Assembly: GCF_023195755.1 (NCBI RefSeq)
Contig: NZ_CP096203.1
Location: 2,914,001 to 2,978,000 of the forward strand
DNA length: 64,000 bases
From: Chryseobacterium nepalense
Lineage (GTDB): Bacteria > Bacteroidota > Bacteroidia > Flavobacteriales > Weeksellaceae
Direction: 5' to 3'
Positions 23,544-32,639 of the stretch are shown here, one piece after another. The translations under genes and the position numbers were made by a program. The notes below the pieces were generated by a model. It was not told the origin of the DNA, did not search any database, and saw only the letters and a list, made by a program, of their open reading frames with translations. Position 1 is the stretch's first letter. Each line of letters starts with the position of its first letter.

Positions 23544-24134
23544 TTATCTTAGTAAAAGAATAAATATTAAAACATTTAAAACTGTTGCTATAAAAGTTGC
23601 AAGAAAGACCACGATATTATCCCTTGTTTTCCGTGTTATGGATTTTATGATCAGATAATTGATGATATAAACCGGAACAAGCAAATAAAAATGAAATGCT
23701 GCCAGGAACTCAAATTGATATAAGCATAGGAGAAGAATGACAGAACTTGCAACCGTTGAAACCATAATTCCTAATATACTGAATAGAATCGTGTCCGAAT
23801 CAACTTTTAGGTTTTCAACATTCTTGCTGATGTGACCATACTTCTGATGAATCATTAAATGGATTTCCTTTTTAGTGTATATATCAGAATCGATCTGTCT
23901 GAGGCATTCCAGTTCAGGAGATTTATTCATATAATGCTGATGAATTTCCCGAATAATTCTATTTCTTTCATCCAATGTCTTTTTTTGATCCTCAACTTTT
24001 AACTGAAAATCTTCCAAAGAGCCTCTTTTTTTAATCTCTTCTAATAGCTCATTACTTGGCTTACCTTGGTAATCAATTTGATTTTTATATGACTCAATAA
24101 GATCTTGCTCTGAAAACTTAGTGTAAAATCCCAT
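23544..24134 (-). CDS. Hypothetical membrane protein
   Basis: The protein is 196 aa from ATG 24134, chosen because it lies 4 nt after the upstream stop; the longer frame to 24158 would overlap the upstream gene. A soluble helical N-terminal half (about residues 1-110, starting MGFYTKFSEQDLIESY) is followed by three or four transmembrane helices (about 115-195). It is the last gene of the pncB-YCII-membrane protein operon. No family recognised. Confidence 0.78.
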   Translation of the reverse strand: MGFYTKFSEQDLIESYKNQIDYQGKPSNELLEEIKKRGSLEDFQLKVEDQKKTLDERNRIIREIHQHYMNKSPELECLRQIDSDIYTKKEIHLMIHQKYGHISKNVENLKVDSDTILFSILGIMVSTVASSVILLLCLYQFEFLAAFHFYLLVPVYIINYLIIKSITRKTRDNIVVFLATFIATVLNVLIFILLLR

Positions 24135-24138
24135 TTGA

Positions 24139-24660
24139 TTACGGATTTTCTTTTGCAATTTCCTTATGATGCTTTAAATACATCGGCAACGCAGCCGATC
24201 CATACCACGGGAAAATTTCATAACTGAAAACTCCGGCCATTACAGCAGGATCAGTTTTTACCCATTGTTCTGCTTCTTCTTTTGATTGAGTGTTGAAGAT
24301 AAACATACCACGATAGTCTTCTTTATTTTTCTCTAAAAAAGGACCTGCAACAACAATTTTCCCTTCGTCGGAAAGTTTCCTGATATTGGCTAAATGTCCT
24401 TTCATTAATTCTCCCATTTTGGTTTTATCCTCAACTTTTGCAGAGCCGGTAGTGAGCATTACGATAACGTAAGGCTTCATACCATATTGATCGGCTCCAA
24501 GCTTTGTGGCGAGTTCCTGGTTGAATATAGTTGAAGAAGCTGTGTCTGATGAATTCTTTCCCGGCTTTCCCGGTTCACCGTCTTTCCCTCTTGTAATGAC
24601 ACAGGAAAAGAGAAATGTAGACAGGAACAGTAGTAATAAAAGTTTTTTATAGCGTTTAAT
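24139..24660 (-). CDS. YCII-domain lipoprotein, probable ATT start
   Basis: The YCII domain (from ATG 24480, MKPYVIVMLTTGSA) is 113 aa. The frame stays open for 60 more codons to an ATT at 24660-24658. That upstream stretch reads as a textbook lipoprotein signal, KRYKKLLLLLFLSTFLFSC, followed by a Gly/Pro/Lys linker. It contains no ATG, GTG or TTG. The ATT overlaps the pncB stop codon by one base (ATTAA), a typical coupling arrangement. I therefore annotate 173 aa with a rare ATT start. A mutated start, leaving only internal initiation at 24480, is the alternative. YCII proteins are small ferredoxin-fold putative enzymes with a conserved His/Asp; a periplasmic lipid-anchored form is unusual. 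Confidence 0.65.
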   Translation of the reverse strand: MKRYKKLLLLLFLSTFLFSCVITRGKDGEPGKPGKNSSDTASSTIFNQELATKLGADQYGMKPYVIVMLTTGSAKVEDKTKMGELMKGHLANIRKLSDEGKIVVAGPFLEKNKEDYRGMFIFNTQSKEEAEQWVKTDPAVMAGVFSYEIFPWYGSAALPMYLKHHKEIAKENP

Positions 24661-25834
24661 TTTTTATTCTTAGAAATTCCTTAGCCAGTTCAATCATTTT
24701 AGGATCACCGGTATATTTTCCATGTTCGTCGGAAAGTTTTACGGTAGGGATCCATTCTTTGTTCGGAGCCTGAACGCCTATTAATTTCATCACAATGTTC
24801 ATAGGTTTTAAGCCTACATCATTGGTAAGATTGGTGCCAATTCCGAAAGATACCCCGATTTTTCCTTTGCAGTAGTTGGTGATTTCTTCTACTTTTTCAA
24901 GATTCAGCCCGTCGGAAAAAATGATATATTTAAATAAAGGATTAATTCCGTGTCTCTGGTAATGAGCAATTGTTTTGTCTGTAAACTCAAGAGGATCTCC
25001 ACTGTCATGGCGCACTCCATCAAAAAGCTTGGCGAATTTTTTATCAAACTGCTTGAAAAAAACATCCGTGGTATAGGTGTCCGAAAGGGCTACCCCCAGA
25101 TCACCCCGATAAACATCTACCCAATGTTCAAGAGCCAGTTCGTTAGCCATTTTAAAACCGTATTCTGCGGCGTGAAACATAAACCATTCATGGGCATGGG
25201 TTCCAATAGGCTTTACGCCGTATTTCATAGCGAAGTGTACGTTTGAACTTCCAATGAATGTAGAGTTTTTGTTCTGAGTAAGTGCTTCCATTACCAGGTT
25301 TTGCACTTTATGAGAATGTCTTCTCCTTGTTCCGAATTCAGCAAAATTAACTCCGAGTTTCTCCAAAGTGGCAGCTTTTTCCAATGTTCTGTTCATGATC
25401 ACTTCATTAGAATCTCTTTCCATGTGGTTCATTTCATAATGAAGCTCACTGATTAAGGCTAACAAGGGCACTTCCCAAAGGATTGTTCTGTACCAAAGAC
25501 CTTCCACGATAACGGAAAGCTCTGTTCCTTCCTGGTGTATTCTTACTTCAGAAGGATCATAATGATAGCCTTCCAGAAAATCAAGGTAAGGTAAATCGAT
25601 ATATGGACAGGTTCTCGCCATATATTTTTTTTCTTCTTTGGTAAGTTTTAGTTCCGCCATCTTATTAACTGCTTCCCGTAAAGCAATATCAAAACCGGCC
25701 GGAAACTGGTGTTTTCCGCGGTTGATGAATTCATATTTTACCACAGAACCAGGGAATAGTTTTACCACAGCATTCTGCATGGTAATTTTATAGAAATCAT
25801 TATCAAGAATAGAATTTAATCGAACGCTGTGCAT
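24656..25834 (-). CDS. pncB: Nicotinate phosphoribosyltransferase
   Basis: The protein is 392 aa from ATG 25834 (MHSVRLNSILDNDFYK). The frame extends 7 codons upstream to a TTG that is part of the -7 promoter box, so it is rejected. Family motifs include DNDFYKITMQ, GTRRRHSHKVQ and the catalytic GVRHDSGDP. It makes nicotinate mononucleotide from nicotinate and PRPP in NAD salvage, with ATP. The YCII lipoprotein is coupled to its stop. Confidence 0.95.
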   Translation of the reverse strand: MHSVRLNSILDNDFYKITMQNAVVKLFPGSVVKYEFINRGKHQFPAGFDIALREAVNKMAELKLTKEEKKYMARTCPYIDLPYLDFLEGYHYDPSEVRIHQEGTELSVIVEGLWYRTILWEVPLLALISELHYEMNHMERDSNEVIMNRTLEKAATLEKLGVNFAEFGTRRRHSHKVQNLVMEALTQNKNSTFIGSSNVHFAMKYGVKPIGTHAHEWFMFHAAEYGFKMANELALEHWVDVYRGDLGVALSDTYTTDVFFKQFDKKFAKLFDGVRHDSGDPLEFTDKTIAHYQRHGINPLFKYIIFSDGLNLEKVEEITNYCKGKIGVSFGIGTNLTNDVGLKPMNIVMKLIGVQAPNKEWIPTVKLSDEHGKYTGDPKMIELAKEFLRIKN

Positions 25835-25852
25835 GATTGTGTAATTTATACG

Positions 25853-25860
25853 CAAATATA
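25853..25860 (-). promoter_or_regulatory. -7 box of pncB promoter
   Basis: On the - strand this reads TATATTTG, ending 18 nt before the pncB ATG. Confidence 0.55.
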
Positions 25861-25873
25861 ATTAATAAAAATA

Positions 25874-25898
25874 AAATCACCTAAATGTAAGGTGATTT
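25874..25898 (-). terminator. Terminator of dps (probably bidirectional)
   Basis: AAATCACCT pairs with AGGTGATTT around a 7-nt loop, with U-rich flanks on both sides. It lies between the dps stop and the pncB promoter. Confidence 0.75.
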
Positions 25899-25921
25899 TT
25901 TTAATTGCTGATGCGAATTTA

Positions 25922-26398
25922 TTATTTACCCAGATAAGAGTTGTACATCCACACTTCTTTTTCCTGTTCGGTAATATAGTCGCTCATCTGAGAATTCGTT
26001 CCTTCGTCTCCAGCCTGATCTGTGATGTCGAGAAGTTCTCGCTGTAAATCAATCACTACTTTAAAGGAATTAAGAATATTTTCTACACTTTTTGTTGCAT
26101 CATTTACTTCCAGGCTTTCTTTAATGGTTGCCACTTTCAGATAATCGGAATAATTGTGAGCAGGTGTTGAACCCAAGGTAAGTATTCTCTCTGCGATTTC
26201 GTCTATTTTTAATACCAGATTGTTGTACAATTCTTCAAATTTAGGATGGAGCGTAAAGAACTGATCTCCTTTAATATTCCAGTGGGAACCTCTGGTATTC
26301 TGGTAGAATATTGAATAATTGGCCAAAAGTATATTCAGCTTTTCAGCTATTTTCTGGCAGTCTTCCTCCTGAAGTCCTATAATATTAGCATTTTTCAT
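25922..26398 (-). CDS. dps: Dps-family DNA-binding / ferritin-like protein
   Basis: The protein is 158 aa. Ferroxidase-site residues are in place: His39 (GSHWNIKGDQF), His51 and Glu55 (LHPKFEELY), spaced as in Dps. Dps dodecamers oxidise Fe2+ with H2O2 and store iron, protecting DNA. The N-terminus is short with few Lys, so DNA binding may be weak. The - strand -7 box TAAATTTG is at 26432-26425, about 27 nt before the ATG. Confidence 0.95.
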   Translation of the reverse strand: MKNANIIGLQEEDCQKIAEKLNILLANYSIFYQNTRGSHWNIKGDQFFTLHPKFEELYNNLVLKIDEIAERILTLGSTPAHNYSDYLKVATIKESLEVNDATKSVENILNSFKVVIDLQRELLDITDQAGDEGTNSQMSDYITEQEKEVWMYNSYLGK

Positions 26399-26424
26399 AT
26401 TGATGATAGTTTATTTTTGTACAA

Positions 26425-26432
26425 CAAATTTA
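26425..26432 (-). promoter_or_regulatory. -7 box of dps promoter
   Basis: On the - strand this reads TAAATTTG, a full match to TAnnTTTG upstream of dps. Confidence 0.55.
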
Positions 26433-26476
26433 AGTAAATATTATGCCGAAATGCTAAAATCGTGATTGATGATACT

Positions 26477-26484
26477 TATCTTTG
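26477..26484 (+). promoter_or_regulatory. -7 box of the GT-C-like gene
   Basis: TATCTTTG lies 21 nt before ATG 26506. Its last bases form the TTG that a naive caller would use as a start. Confidence 0.55.
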
Positions 26485-26505
26485 AAATTCTTAGAATTAA
26501 TTTTT

Positions 26506-28095
26506 ATGTTGAGTAAATCTAAGCTTGCCTTAAAAAGCTTTTTCATTTCAATGGCTGTTTTTACAATAGTATGCGCCGGATATTATTTATTATCGGTTTC
26601 TAAAACAGATGGCCATTATATCTATCTTATAGATGATGCATATATTCATCTGGCAATGGCTAAAAATTTTGCGCTTCATGAAGTTTGGGGTGTTACCAAA
26701 TATAAATTTTCCTCCACTTCTTCGTCGCCGTTTTTTACTTACATTCTAAGTTTGCTGATAAAAGTTTTTGGAAATACAGACCGGTTTTCTCTGTATGTTA
26801 ATATTGCTTTTAGTTTCGGGACCGTATATTTTTTAAGCCGGTATTTTTCAGGAATATTCAGTAATGCTAAATATATCGTAATTTCAGTGCTTTTCACATT
26901 GTTTTTTTCAGTTCTGCATCTTCAGGTTTTATCCGGAATGGAACATGTTTTCCATGTTTTTTTATTCGTGCTGAATATATACTGTTTATCAACAATTAAA
27001 AATAAATTTTCGCTTGCGGGATTTTATCTGTCGTTATTATTGATGGGATTGGTACGTTTCGAAAGCATGTTTTATTTTGTTACGCTTGCTTTTGTCTTTG
27101 CTTTAATGGAAAAGTGGAAAGAAACTTTTCTGGTTTTAATAACAGGATTTATTCCGATTGTTCTTTTTTGTTGGTTTAATTTTCAGCAGGACGGACATTT
27201 ATTCCCGAACTCCGTAATCGTAAAAGGAACAAAATTAAGCTTCAATTCGAATTTTCCACATCAGTTAAAAGCCATTTTTTTAGATAATTTTTTATTGAAT
27301 GTAAGTTTTTATAAAGTCGGGTTTTTTCCTATTGTGTTAAGTGCTATTTTCATAATAAGGGATTTGAAAGGTAAAAATTTTCAGGATATTATAAGGGACA
27401 ATTTTTTGTTAATCGTGATTTCTTTACTGATGATTTTTCATTCCATGTTTGCAGACCTTAAAGGAATGTTCCGTTACGAAGCATACATTCTCACCGGATT
27501 TTCAATGGCTCTTATTCCGAAACTTAAAGGTCTTTTTGAAAATTTCAGAAGCTATGTTAAAAAGGAAAAGTTAATTGCCGGAATTGTATTGATAAATATT
27601 TTTCTGCTAATTTACAAATTTGCCTTTGCTCACAAAATGCTGGAAAACGGCGGGAAAAATATTTACGAACAGCAAATACAGTCGGCAAAGTTTCTTCATA
27701 CTTATTATAATGAATCAAAAGTAGTGGCGAATGATATTGGAGCGATTACCTACTTTACGGAGATTCAGTTATTGGATACTGCGGGGCTGGGCTCGTTAGA
27801 GACTATTGTTTTTAATGAAAATAAAAGGGTTCCTGATGCAGAATTTCAAAATTTTTTGACGCGCTATACGTCCAATAATAGATATGATATTGCTGTTATT
27901 TATGATGCATGGCTCCATAATAATATTCCTGGAAACTGGAAAAAAGCAGCTGAACTGAAAATAAATAATCCCGTTACCGTAGCGAGAGATAAAGTAAGTA
28001 TTTATGCTGTTGATCAAAAAAATCTTGAAAAGCTTAAGGAGAATATCAGAAATTTTAGATGGAACAGAAATATTGAGGTTACTGTAGTAAAGTGA
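26506..28095 (+). CDS. Multi-pass membrane protein, GT-C glycosyltransferase-like
   Basis: The protein is 529 aa from ATG 26506. About ten transmembrane helices fill residues 10-385, with a C-terminal soluble domain (about 390-529). The first external loop has LIDDAYIHLAMAKNFA, the acidic-pair loop typical of GT-C lipid-linked sugar transferases. Many Bacteroidota carry such proteins without a known acceptor. The gene stands alone, so neither sugar nor acceptor can be inferred. Confidence 0.7.
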   Translation: MLSKSKLALKSFFISMAVFTIVCAGYYLLSVSKTDGHYIYLIDDAYIHLAMAKNFALHEVWGVTKYKFSSTSSSPFFTYILSLLIKVFGNTDRFSLYVNIAFSFGTVYFLSRYFSGIFSNAKYIVISVLFTLFFSVLHLQVLSGMEHVFHVFLFVLNIYCLSTIKNKFSLAGFYLSLLLMGLVRFESMFYFVTLAFVFALMEKWKETFLVLITGFIPIVLFCWFNFQQDGHLFPNSVIVKGTKLSFNSNFPHQLKAIFLDNFLLNVSFYKVGFFPIVLSAIFIIRDLKGKNFQDIIRDNFLLIVISLLMIFHSMFADLKGMFRYEAYILTGFSMALIPKLKGLFENFRSYVKKEKLIAGIVLINIFLLIYKFAFAHKMLENGGKNIYEQQIQSAKFLHTYYNESKVVANDIGAITYFTEIQLLDTAGLGSLETIVFNENKRVPDAEFQNFLTRYTSNNRYDIAVIYDAWLHNNIPGNWKKAAELKINNPVTVARDKVSIYAVDQKNLEKLKENIRNFRWNRNIEVTVVK

Positions 28096-28151
28096 AACGT
28101 AAGTATCTGTTAATTAATTTTTAAATAAAAATATTATTTCTGTATAACTGC

Positions 28152-28181
28152 TTGTTAATTAAAAAAATATTATTATTTTTG
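28152..28181 (+). promoter_or_regulatory. str operon promoter, TTG-N19-TATTTTTG
   Basis: TTG (28152-28154), 19-nt spacer, TATTTTTG (28174-28181). The predicted start of transcription is only about 15-20 nt ahead of the rpsL ATG, so there is no room for a structured leader. Confidence 0.82.
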
Positions 28182-28205
28182 CACCCTAAAATAAAAAGCA
28201 ATTAA

Positions 28206-28619
28206 ATGCCTACTATTCAACAATTAGTAAGAAAAGGAAGAGCCACGCTTGCCAAGAAGAGCAAATCGGCTGCCCTTGATTCTTGTCCACAAAGACGAGG
28301 TGTATGTACGAGAGTATATACTACCACTCCTAAGAAACCGAACTCTGCACTAAGAAAAGTTGCAAGGGTAAGACTTTCTAACGGTAAAGAAGTCAACGCC
28401 TACATCCCGGGCGAAGGACATAATCTTCAAGAGCACTCGATAGTATTGGTAAGAGGCGGAAGGGTGAAAGACCTACCGGGAGTACGTTACCACATCGTAA
28501 GAGGTGCTTTAGACACCGCTGGTGTAAATGGAAGAACACAGAGAAGATCGAAGTATGGAGCTAAGAGACCTAAGCCAGGTCAGGCACCAGCTGCACCAGC
28601 AAAAGGAAAGAAAAAATAA
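28206..28619 (+). CDS. rpsL: 30S ribosomal protein S12
   Basis: The protein is 137 aa, longer than E. coli (124) because of a C-terminal tail [14 protein letters not shown]. The decoding-site motifs [12 protein letters not shown] and [11 protein letters not shown] are intact; the Lys of KKPNSA is the position where streptomycin-resistance changes occur in other species, and it is wild type here. First gene of the str operon, 22 nt ahead of rpsG. Confidence 0.98.
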   Translation: MPTIQQLVRKGRATLAKKSKSAALDSCPQRRGVCTRVYTTTPKKPNSALRKVARVRLSNGKEVNAYIPGEGHNLQEHSIVLVRGGRVKDLPGVRYHIVRGALDTAGVNGRTQRRSKYGAKRPKPGQAPAAPAKGKKK

Positions 28620-28641
28620 TCATTAAATAAGGAATAAAACA

Positions 28642-29118
28642 ATGAGAAAGACGAAAGCTAAAAAAAGACCGTTGTTACCAGATCCGAAATTTAATGATCA
28701 ATTGGTAACTAGATTCGTAAACAACTTAATGCTTGACGGTAAAAAGTCAATTGCATTCAAAATTTTCTATGATGCGTTGGATATCGTAGAAACTAAAAAA
28801 GGAGATACTGAGAAAACAGCCCTTGAAATCTGGAAAGATGCATTAACAAACGTTATGCCTCACGTAGAAGTACGTTCCAGAAGAGTAGGTGGAGCTAACT
28901 TCCAGATCCCAATGCCAATCAGAGCTGATAGAAAAATTTCTATGGCAATGAAATGGTTAATCAAATATTCTAAAGCTAGAAATGACAAGTCTATGGCTTT
29001 GAAACTGGCTAATGAAGTAGTAGCTGCTGCAAGAGAAGAAGGTGCTGCATTCAAAAAGAAAACTGATACTCACAAAATGGCGGAAGCAAACAAAGCTTTC
29101 TCACACTTCAAATTCTAA
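28642..29118 (+). CDS. rpsG: 30S ribosomal protein S7
   Basis: The protein is 158 aa (typical 156). It contains the S7 signature near the N-terminus ([17 protein letters not shown]) and [16 protein letters not shown] in the middle. It nucleates 30S head assembly on the 3' domain of 16S rRNA and in E. coli represses its own operon. It is 6 nt ahead of fusA. Confidence 0.98.
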   Translation: MRKTKAKKRPLLPDPKFNDQLVTRFVNNLMLDGKKSIAFKIFYDALDIVETKKGDTEKTALEIWKDALTNVMPHVEVRSRRVGGANFQIPMPIRADRKISMAMKWLIKYSKARNDKSMALKLANEVVAAAREEGAAFKKKTDTHKMAEANKAFSHFKF

Positions 29119-29124
29119 TCTGAA

Positions 29125-31242
29125 ATGGGAAGAGATCTTAAATTTACAAGAAATATTGGTATTGCTGCTCACATTGACGCAGGAAAAACAACCACTACAG
29201 AAAGGATTTTATTCTATACAGGTGTAAACCACAAAATTGGGGAGGTTCACGATGGTGCTTCTACAATGGACTGGATGGAACAGGAAGCAGAAAGAGGTAT
29301 TACCATTACTTCTGCTGCAACTACTTGTAACTGGAATTTCCCAACAGATCAAGGTAAGAAATTACCTGAAACAATGCCTTACCACTTCAACATTATCGAT
29401 ACACCGGGACACGTTGACTTCACCGTAGAAGTAAACAGATCTTTGAGAGTATTAGATGGATTGGTATTCCTTTTCTCTGCCGTAGACGGTGTAGAGCCTC
29501 AGTCTGAAACAAACTGGAGACTTGCTGACAACTACAAAGTGGCAAGAATGGGATTCGTAAACAAAATGGACAGACAGGGTGCTGACTTCTTGAACGTTGT
29601 AAAACAAGTAAAAGAAATGTTAGGATCTAACGCCGTTCCAATCGTTTTACCAATTGGTGCTGAAGAAGATTTTAAAGGAGTTGTAGACTTAATTAAAAAC
29701 AGAGCGATCATCTGGGATGAAGCTGGACAAGGTGCTACTTATGAAGTAGTTCCAATTCCGGAAGATATGAAAGATGAAGTTCTTGAATATAGAGAGAAAT
29801 TAGTAGAAGCGGTAGCTGATTATGATGAGACTTTGATGGAGAAATTCTTCGAAGATCCGGATTCAATTTCTGAAGAGGAAATCAACGAAGCACTTAGAAA
29901 AGCTACTATTGACCTTTCTATTATCCCAATGACTTGTGGTTCTTCTTTCAAGAACAAAGGAGTACAGTTCATGCTTGATGCTGTTTGTAAATATCTTCCT
30001 TCTCCACTGGATAAGGATAATATCAAAGGAACAGATCCGAGAACTGATGCTGATATTGAAAGAAAACCATCTGTAGATGAGCCTTTCGCTGCATTAGCTT
30101 TCAAAATTGCTACTGACCCGTTCGTAGGTAGATTAGCATTCTTCAGAGCTTATTCAGGAAGATTGGATGCAGGTTCTTATGTATTGAACACCCGTTCAAA
30201 CAACAAAGAAAGAATCTCAAGAATCTATCAGATGCACGCAAATAAGCAGAATCCGGTTGAGTATATCGAGGCTGGAGATATCGGTGCTGCTGTAGGATTT
30301 AAAGATATTAAAACAGGAGATACGTTATCTGACGAAAAGAACCCAATCGTTCTTGAATCAATGATCTTCCCAGATCCGGTAATCGGTATCGCTGTTGAGC
30401 CTAAAACGAAAGCTGACCAGGATAAAATGGGTAACGCTTTGGCTAAATTGGCTGAAGAAGATCCAACGTTCCAGGTTAAAACTGACGAGGCTTCAGGACA
30501 AACAATCATCTCCGGTATGGGTGAGCTTCACTTGGACATCATCGTAGACCGTATGAGAAGAGAGTTCAAAGTAGAGGTTAACCAAGGACAGCCGCAAGTA
30601 GAATACAAAGAAGCTCTTACACAAAAAGCTAACCACAGAGAGGTTTACAAAAAGCAATCCGGAGGTAGAGGTAAGTTCGCAGATATCGTATTTGAAATCG
30701 GTCCTGCAGACGAAGGTAAGACAGGTCTTGAATTCATCAACGAAATTAAAGGTGGTAATATTCCTAGAGAATTTATTCCTGCTGTTGAGAAAGGATTTAA
30801 AGAATCAATGAAGAACGGTCCTTTGGCTGGTTTCGAAGTTGAGGCAATGAAGATTGTTCTTAAAGACGGATCTTTCCACGCGGTTGACTCCGATCAGCTT
30901 TCTTTCGAATTAGCTGCTAAAATGGGATTCAAAGAAGCGGGTAGAGCTGCTAAAGCAGTAATCATGGAACCTATCATGAAGCTTGAGGTGGTAACTCCTG
31001 AAGAATACATGGGTGATATCGTAGGTGACCTTAACAGAAGAAGAGGTACAGTAAACGGTATGGATGACAGAAATAACGCTAAAGTTATCAAAGCTTTCGT
31101 TCCGCTTTCTGAAATGTTTGGTTATGTAACTTCTCTTAGAACGTTATCTTCAGGTAGAGCAACATCTTCTATGGAATTCGAGAAATACGAAGCTGCTCCT
31201 AGTAACGTTGCTGAAGAAGTAATCGCTAAGGCTAAAGGTTAA
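29125..31242 (+). CDS. fusA: Elongation factor G
   Basis: The protein is 705 aa, full length. GTPase motifs: G1 [11 protein letters not shown]3 DTPGHVDF, G4 NKMD. Domain IV has the HAVDSD region and the C-terminal domain V ends EVIAKAKG. It drives ribosomal translocation with GTP. It lies between rpsG and rpsJ; tuf, which follows fusA in many bacteria, is absent here. Confidence 0.99.
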   Translation: MGRDLKFTRNIGIAAHIDAGKTTTTERILFYTGVNHKIGEVHDGASTMDWMEQEAERGITITSAATTCNWNFPTDQGKKLPETMPYHFNIIDTPGHVDFTVEVNRSLRVLDGLVFLFSAVDGVEPQSETNWRLADNYKVARMGFVNKMDRQGADFLNVVKQVKEMLGSNAVPIVLPIGAEEDFKGVVDLIKNRAIIWDEAGQGATYEVVPIPEDMKDEVLEYREKLVEAVADYDETLMEKFFEDPDSISEEEINEALRKATIDLSIIPMTCGSSFKNKGVQFMLDAVCKYLPSPLDKDNIKGTDPRTDADIERKPSVDEPFAALAFKIATDPFVGRLAFFRAYSGRLDAGSYVLNTRSNNKERISRIYQMHANKQNPVEYIEAGDIGAAVGFKDIKTGDTLSDEKNPIVLESMIFPDPVIGIAVEPKTKADQDKMGNALAKLAEEDPTFQVKTDEASGQTIISGMGELHLDIIVDRMRREFKVEVNQGQPQVEYKEALTQKANHREVYKKQSGGRGKFADIVFEIGPADEGKTGLEFINEIKGGNIPREFIPAVEKGFKESMKNGPLAGFEVEAMKIVLKDGSFHAVDSDQLSFELAAKMGFKEAGRAAKAVIMEPIMKLEVVTPEEYMGDIVGDLNRRRGTVNGMDDRNNAKVIKAFVPLSEMFGYVTSLRTLSSGRATSSMEFEKYEAAPSNVAEEVIAKAKG

Positions 31243-31259
31243 TATTAAATTAGATTAAA

Positions 31260-31565
31260 ATGTCACAAAGAATCAGAATAAAACTTAAATCTTACGATTA
31301 CAACTTAGTAGATAAATCTGCAGAGAAAATCGTAAAAACGGTAAAGGCTACAGGTGCTGTTGTAAACGGACCTATTCCATTGCCAACAAACAAGAGAATC
31401 TTCACTGTGTTAAGATCTCCACACGTAAACAAGAAAGCAAGAGAGCAGTTCCAGTTATCAGCTCACAAGAGATTGATGGATATCTACTCTTCTTCTTCTA
31501 AGACTGTTGATGCTCTAATGAAATTAGAACTTCCTTCAGGTGTAGACGTAGAAATTAAAGTGTGA
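31260..31565 (+). CDS. rpsJ: 30S ribosomal protein S10
   Basis: The protein is 101 aa (E. coli 103). It contains the S10 core [19 protein letters not shown]. Besides its place in the 30S head, S10 (NusE) acts in antitermination. It is 17 nt after fusA and ends the str operon. The usual downstream partner rplC is about 9 kb away. Confidence 0.98.
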   Translation: MSQRIRIKLKSYDYNLVDKSAEKIVKTVKATGAVVNGPIPLPTNKRIFTVLRSPHVNKKAREQFQLSAHKRLMDIYSSSSKTVDALMKLELPSGVDVEIKV

Positions 31566-31632
31566 TAAATCTGCTGGAAAACGGAAGTCTGAATGATAAA
31601 GTTTTCTGAGCATCACAATTGAGTTTCCAAAC

Positions 31633-31649
31633 GCTGAGCATAGTCGAAG
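31633..31649 (+). repeat. GCTGAGC-ATA-GTCGAAG interspersed motif
   Basis: This is the same core as the motif at 1663-1678 (GCTGAGC-CT-GTCGAAG). It sits in the rpsJ 3' region ahead of the terminator. The 217-bp gap to the next gene otherwise holds the terminator and a promoter. Confidence 0.55.
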
Positions 31650-31663
31650 CGTGCTATGATAAT

Positions 31664-31694
31664 AATCCCTTTTCTAAAGAAGAGGGATTTTTTT
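31664..31694 (+). terminator. str operon terminator
   Basis: AATCCCT pairs with AGGGATT and is followed by a T-run. It lies about 100 nt after the rpsJ stop. Confidence 0.82.
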
Positions 31695-31737
31695 ATGCTT
31701 CAAATTTAAAATAAAATGTTAAAATCAGTATTATGTA

Positions 31738-31767
31738 TTGCAAGGTTCTGTTTATTATGTATATTTG
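31738..31767 (+). promoter_or_regulatory. Promoter of tandem GLPGLI genes, TTG-N19-TATATTTG
   Basis: TTG at 31738-31740, a 19-nt spacer and TATATTTG at 31760-31767. The TTG is in frame with the downstream gene but is the -33 element, not a start codon. Confidence 0.8.
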
Positions 31768-31782
31768 GACAAAATTATTACT

Positions 31783-32619
31783 ATGAATAAACTCATGCAC
31801 CTGATCATACTATTTGCTTGTTCAGTGACCGCACAGACCCACCGTTTTATATACGATGTCGTTTACCGGCCGGATTCTGCATCAACTGAAGTACGTAAAG
31901 CGAATTATTATCTTGATATTAATCCGGATGAAACATTTTATTATGAACGTCCTTTCTTTGTAAGCGATTCTATAGAAAAGACTTCCGGTTTAAGAACTTT
32001 CAACGGAAAGGTTACGGATCTTATGAGTAAAAAAATTAAAACGCAGGAGTATGTGCTATACAGCATCCAGAGTTTTGATATTTATCAGTTAAAGGACAAG
32101 CCTAAAATCTCTTGGAAAATTGAAAAGGAAACCAAAAAGTCTTCTTCTCTGCAGCTACAGAAAGCGACGGCGAAGTTTGGAGGCAGAAATTGGATCGCTT
32201 GGTTCTCTAAAGACATTGCTTTTCAGGAAGGGCCTTATAAGTTTCACGGTTTGCCGGGATTGATTGTTGAAATATATGATGATAAAAAGAATTACCATTT
32301 TTCATTAAATAAATCTGAAAACTTTACTGAAACACAATTCATAAGTTTCTACAAAAATGCAAAGGCAAGAGGAGTGGAAATCCCGTATTCAAAATACCAA
32401 TCTATGCTATTGAGCTATTATCATGATCCTATAAAGTTTATCAACAGCGGTCAGATCGAGATTAATGAAGAACATAAATTGGGATTGGAAGACGGAAGGA
32501 TAATTTATAAGCCTGAAGAACTTCGCCAATATGCACTTGAGGAACAGCGAAGAATTAGAAAATATAACAACCCTATCGAGCTCGACCAAGCAGTTCACTA
32601 TCCGAAAATAAAAAAATAA
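31783..32619 (+). CDS. GLPGLI family protein 1
   Basis: The protein is 278 aa from ATG 31783. The signal peptide ends near VTAQ. The family motif is present as HGLPGLIVEIYDD, preceded by FGGRNWIAWFSKDIAFQEGPYKF. GLPGLI proteins are exported proteins common in Bacteroidota; their role is unknown. About 20 nt separates it from a paralogue with the same layout. Own promoter upstream. Confidence 0.88.
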   Translation: MNKLMHLIILFACSVTAQTHRFIYDVVYRPDSASTEVRKANYYLDINPDETFYYERPFFVSDSIEKTSGLRTFNGKVTDLMSKKIKTQEYVLYSIQSFDIYQLKDKPKISWKIEKETKKSSSLQLQKATAKFGGRNWIAWFSKDIAFQEGPYKFHGLPGLIVEIYDDKKNYHFSLNKSENFTETQFISFYKNAKARGVEIPYSKYQSMLLSYYHDPIKFINSGQIEINEEHKLGLEDGRIIYKPEELRQYALEEQRRIRKYNNPIELDQAVHYPKIKK

Positions 32620-32639
32620 TAAGTAAACGTAAAATTACT

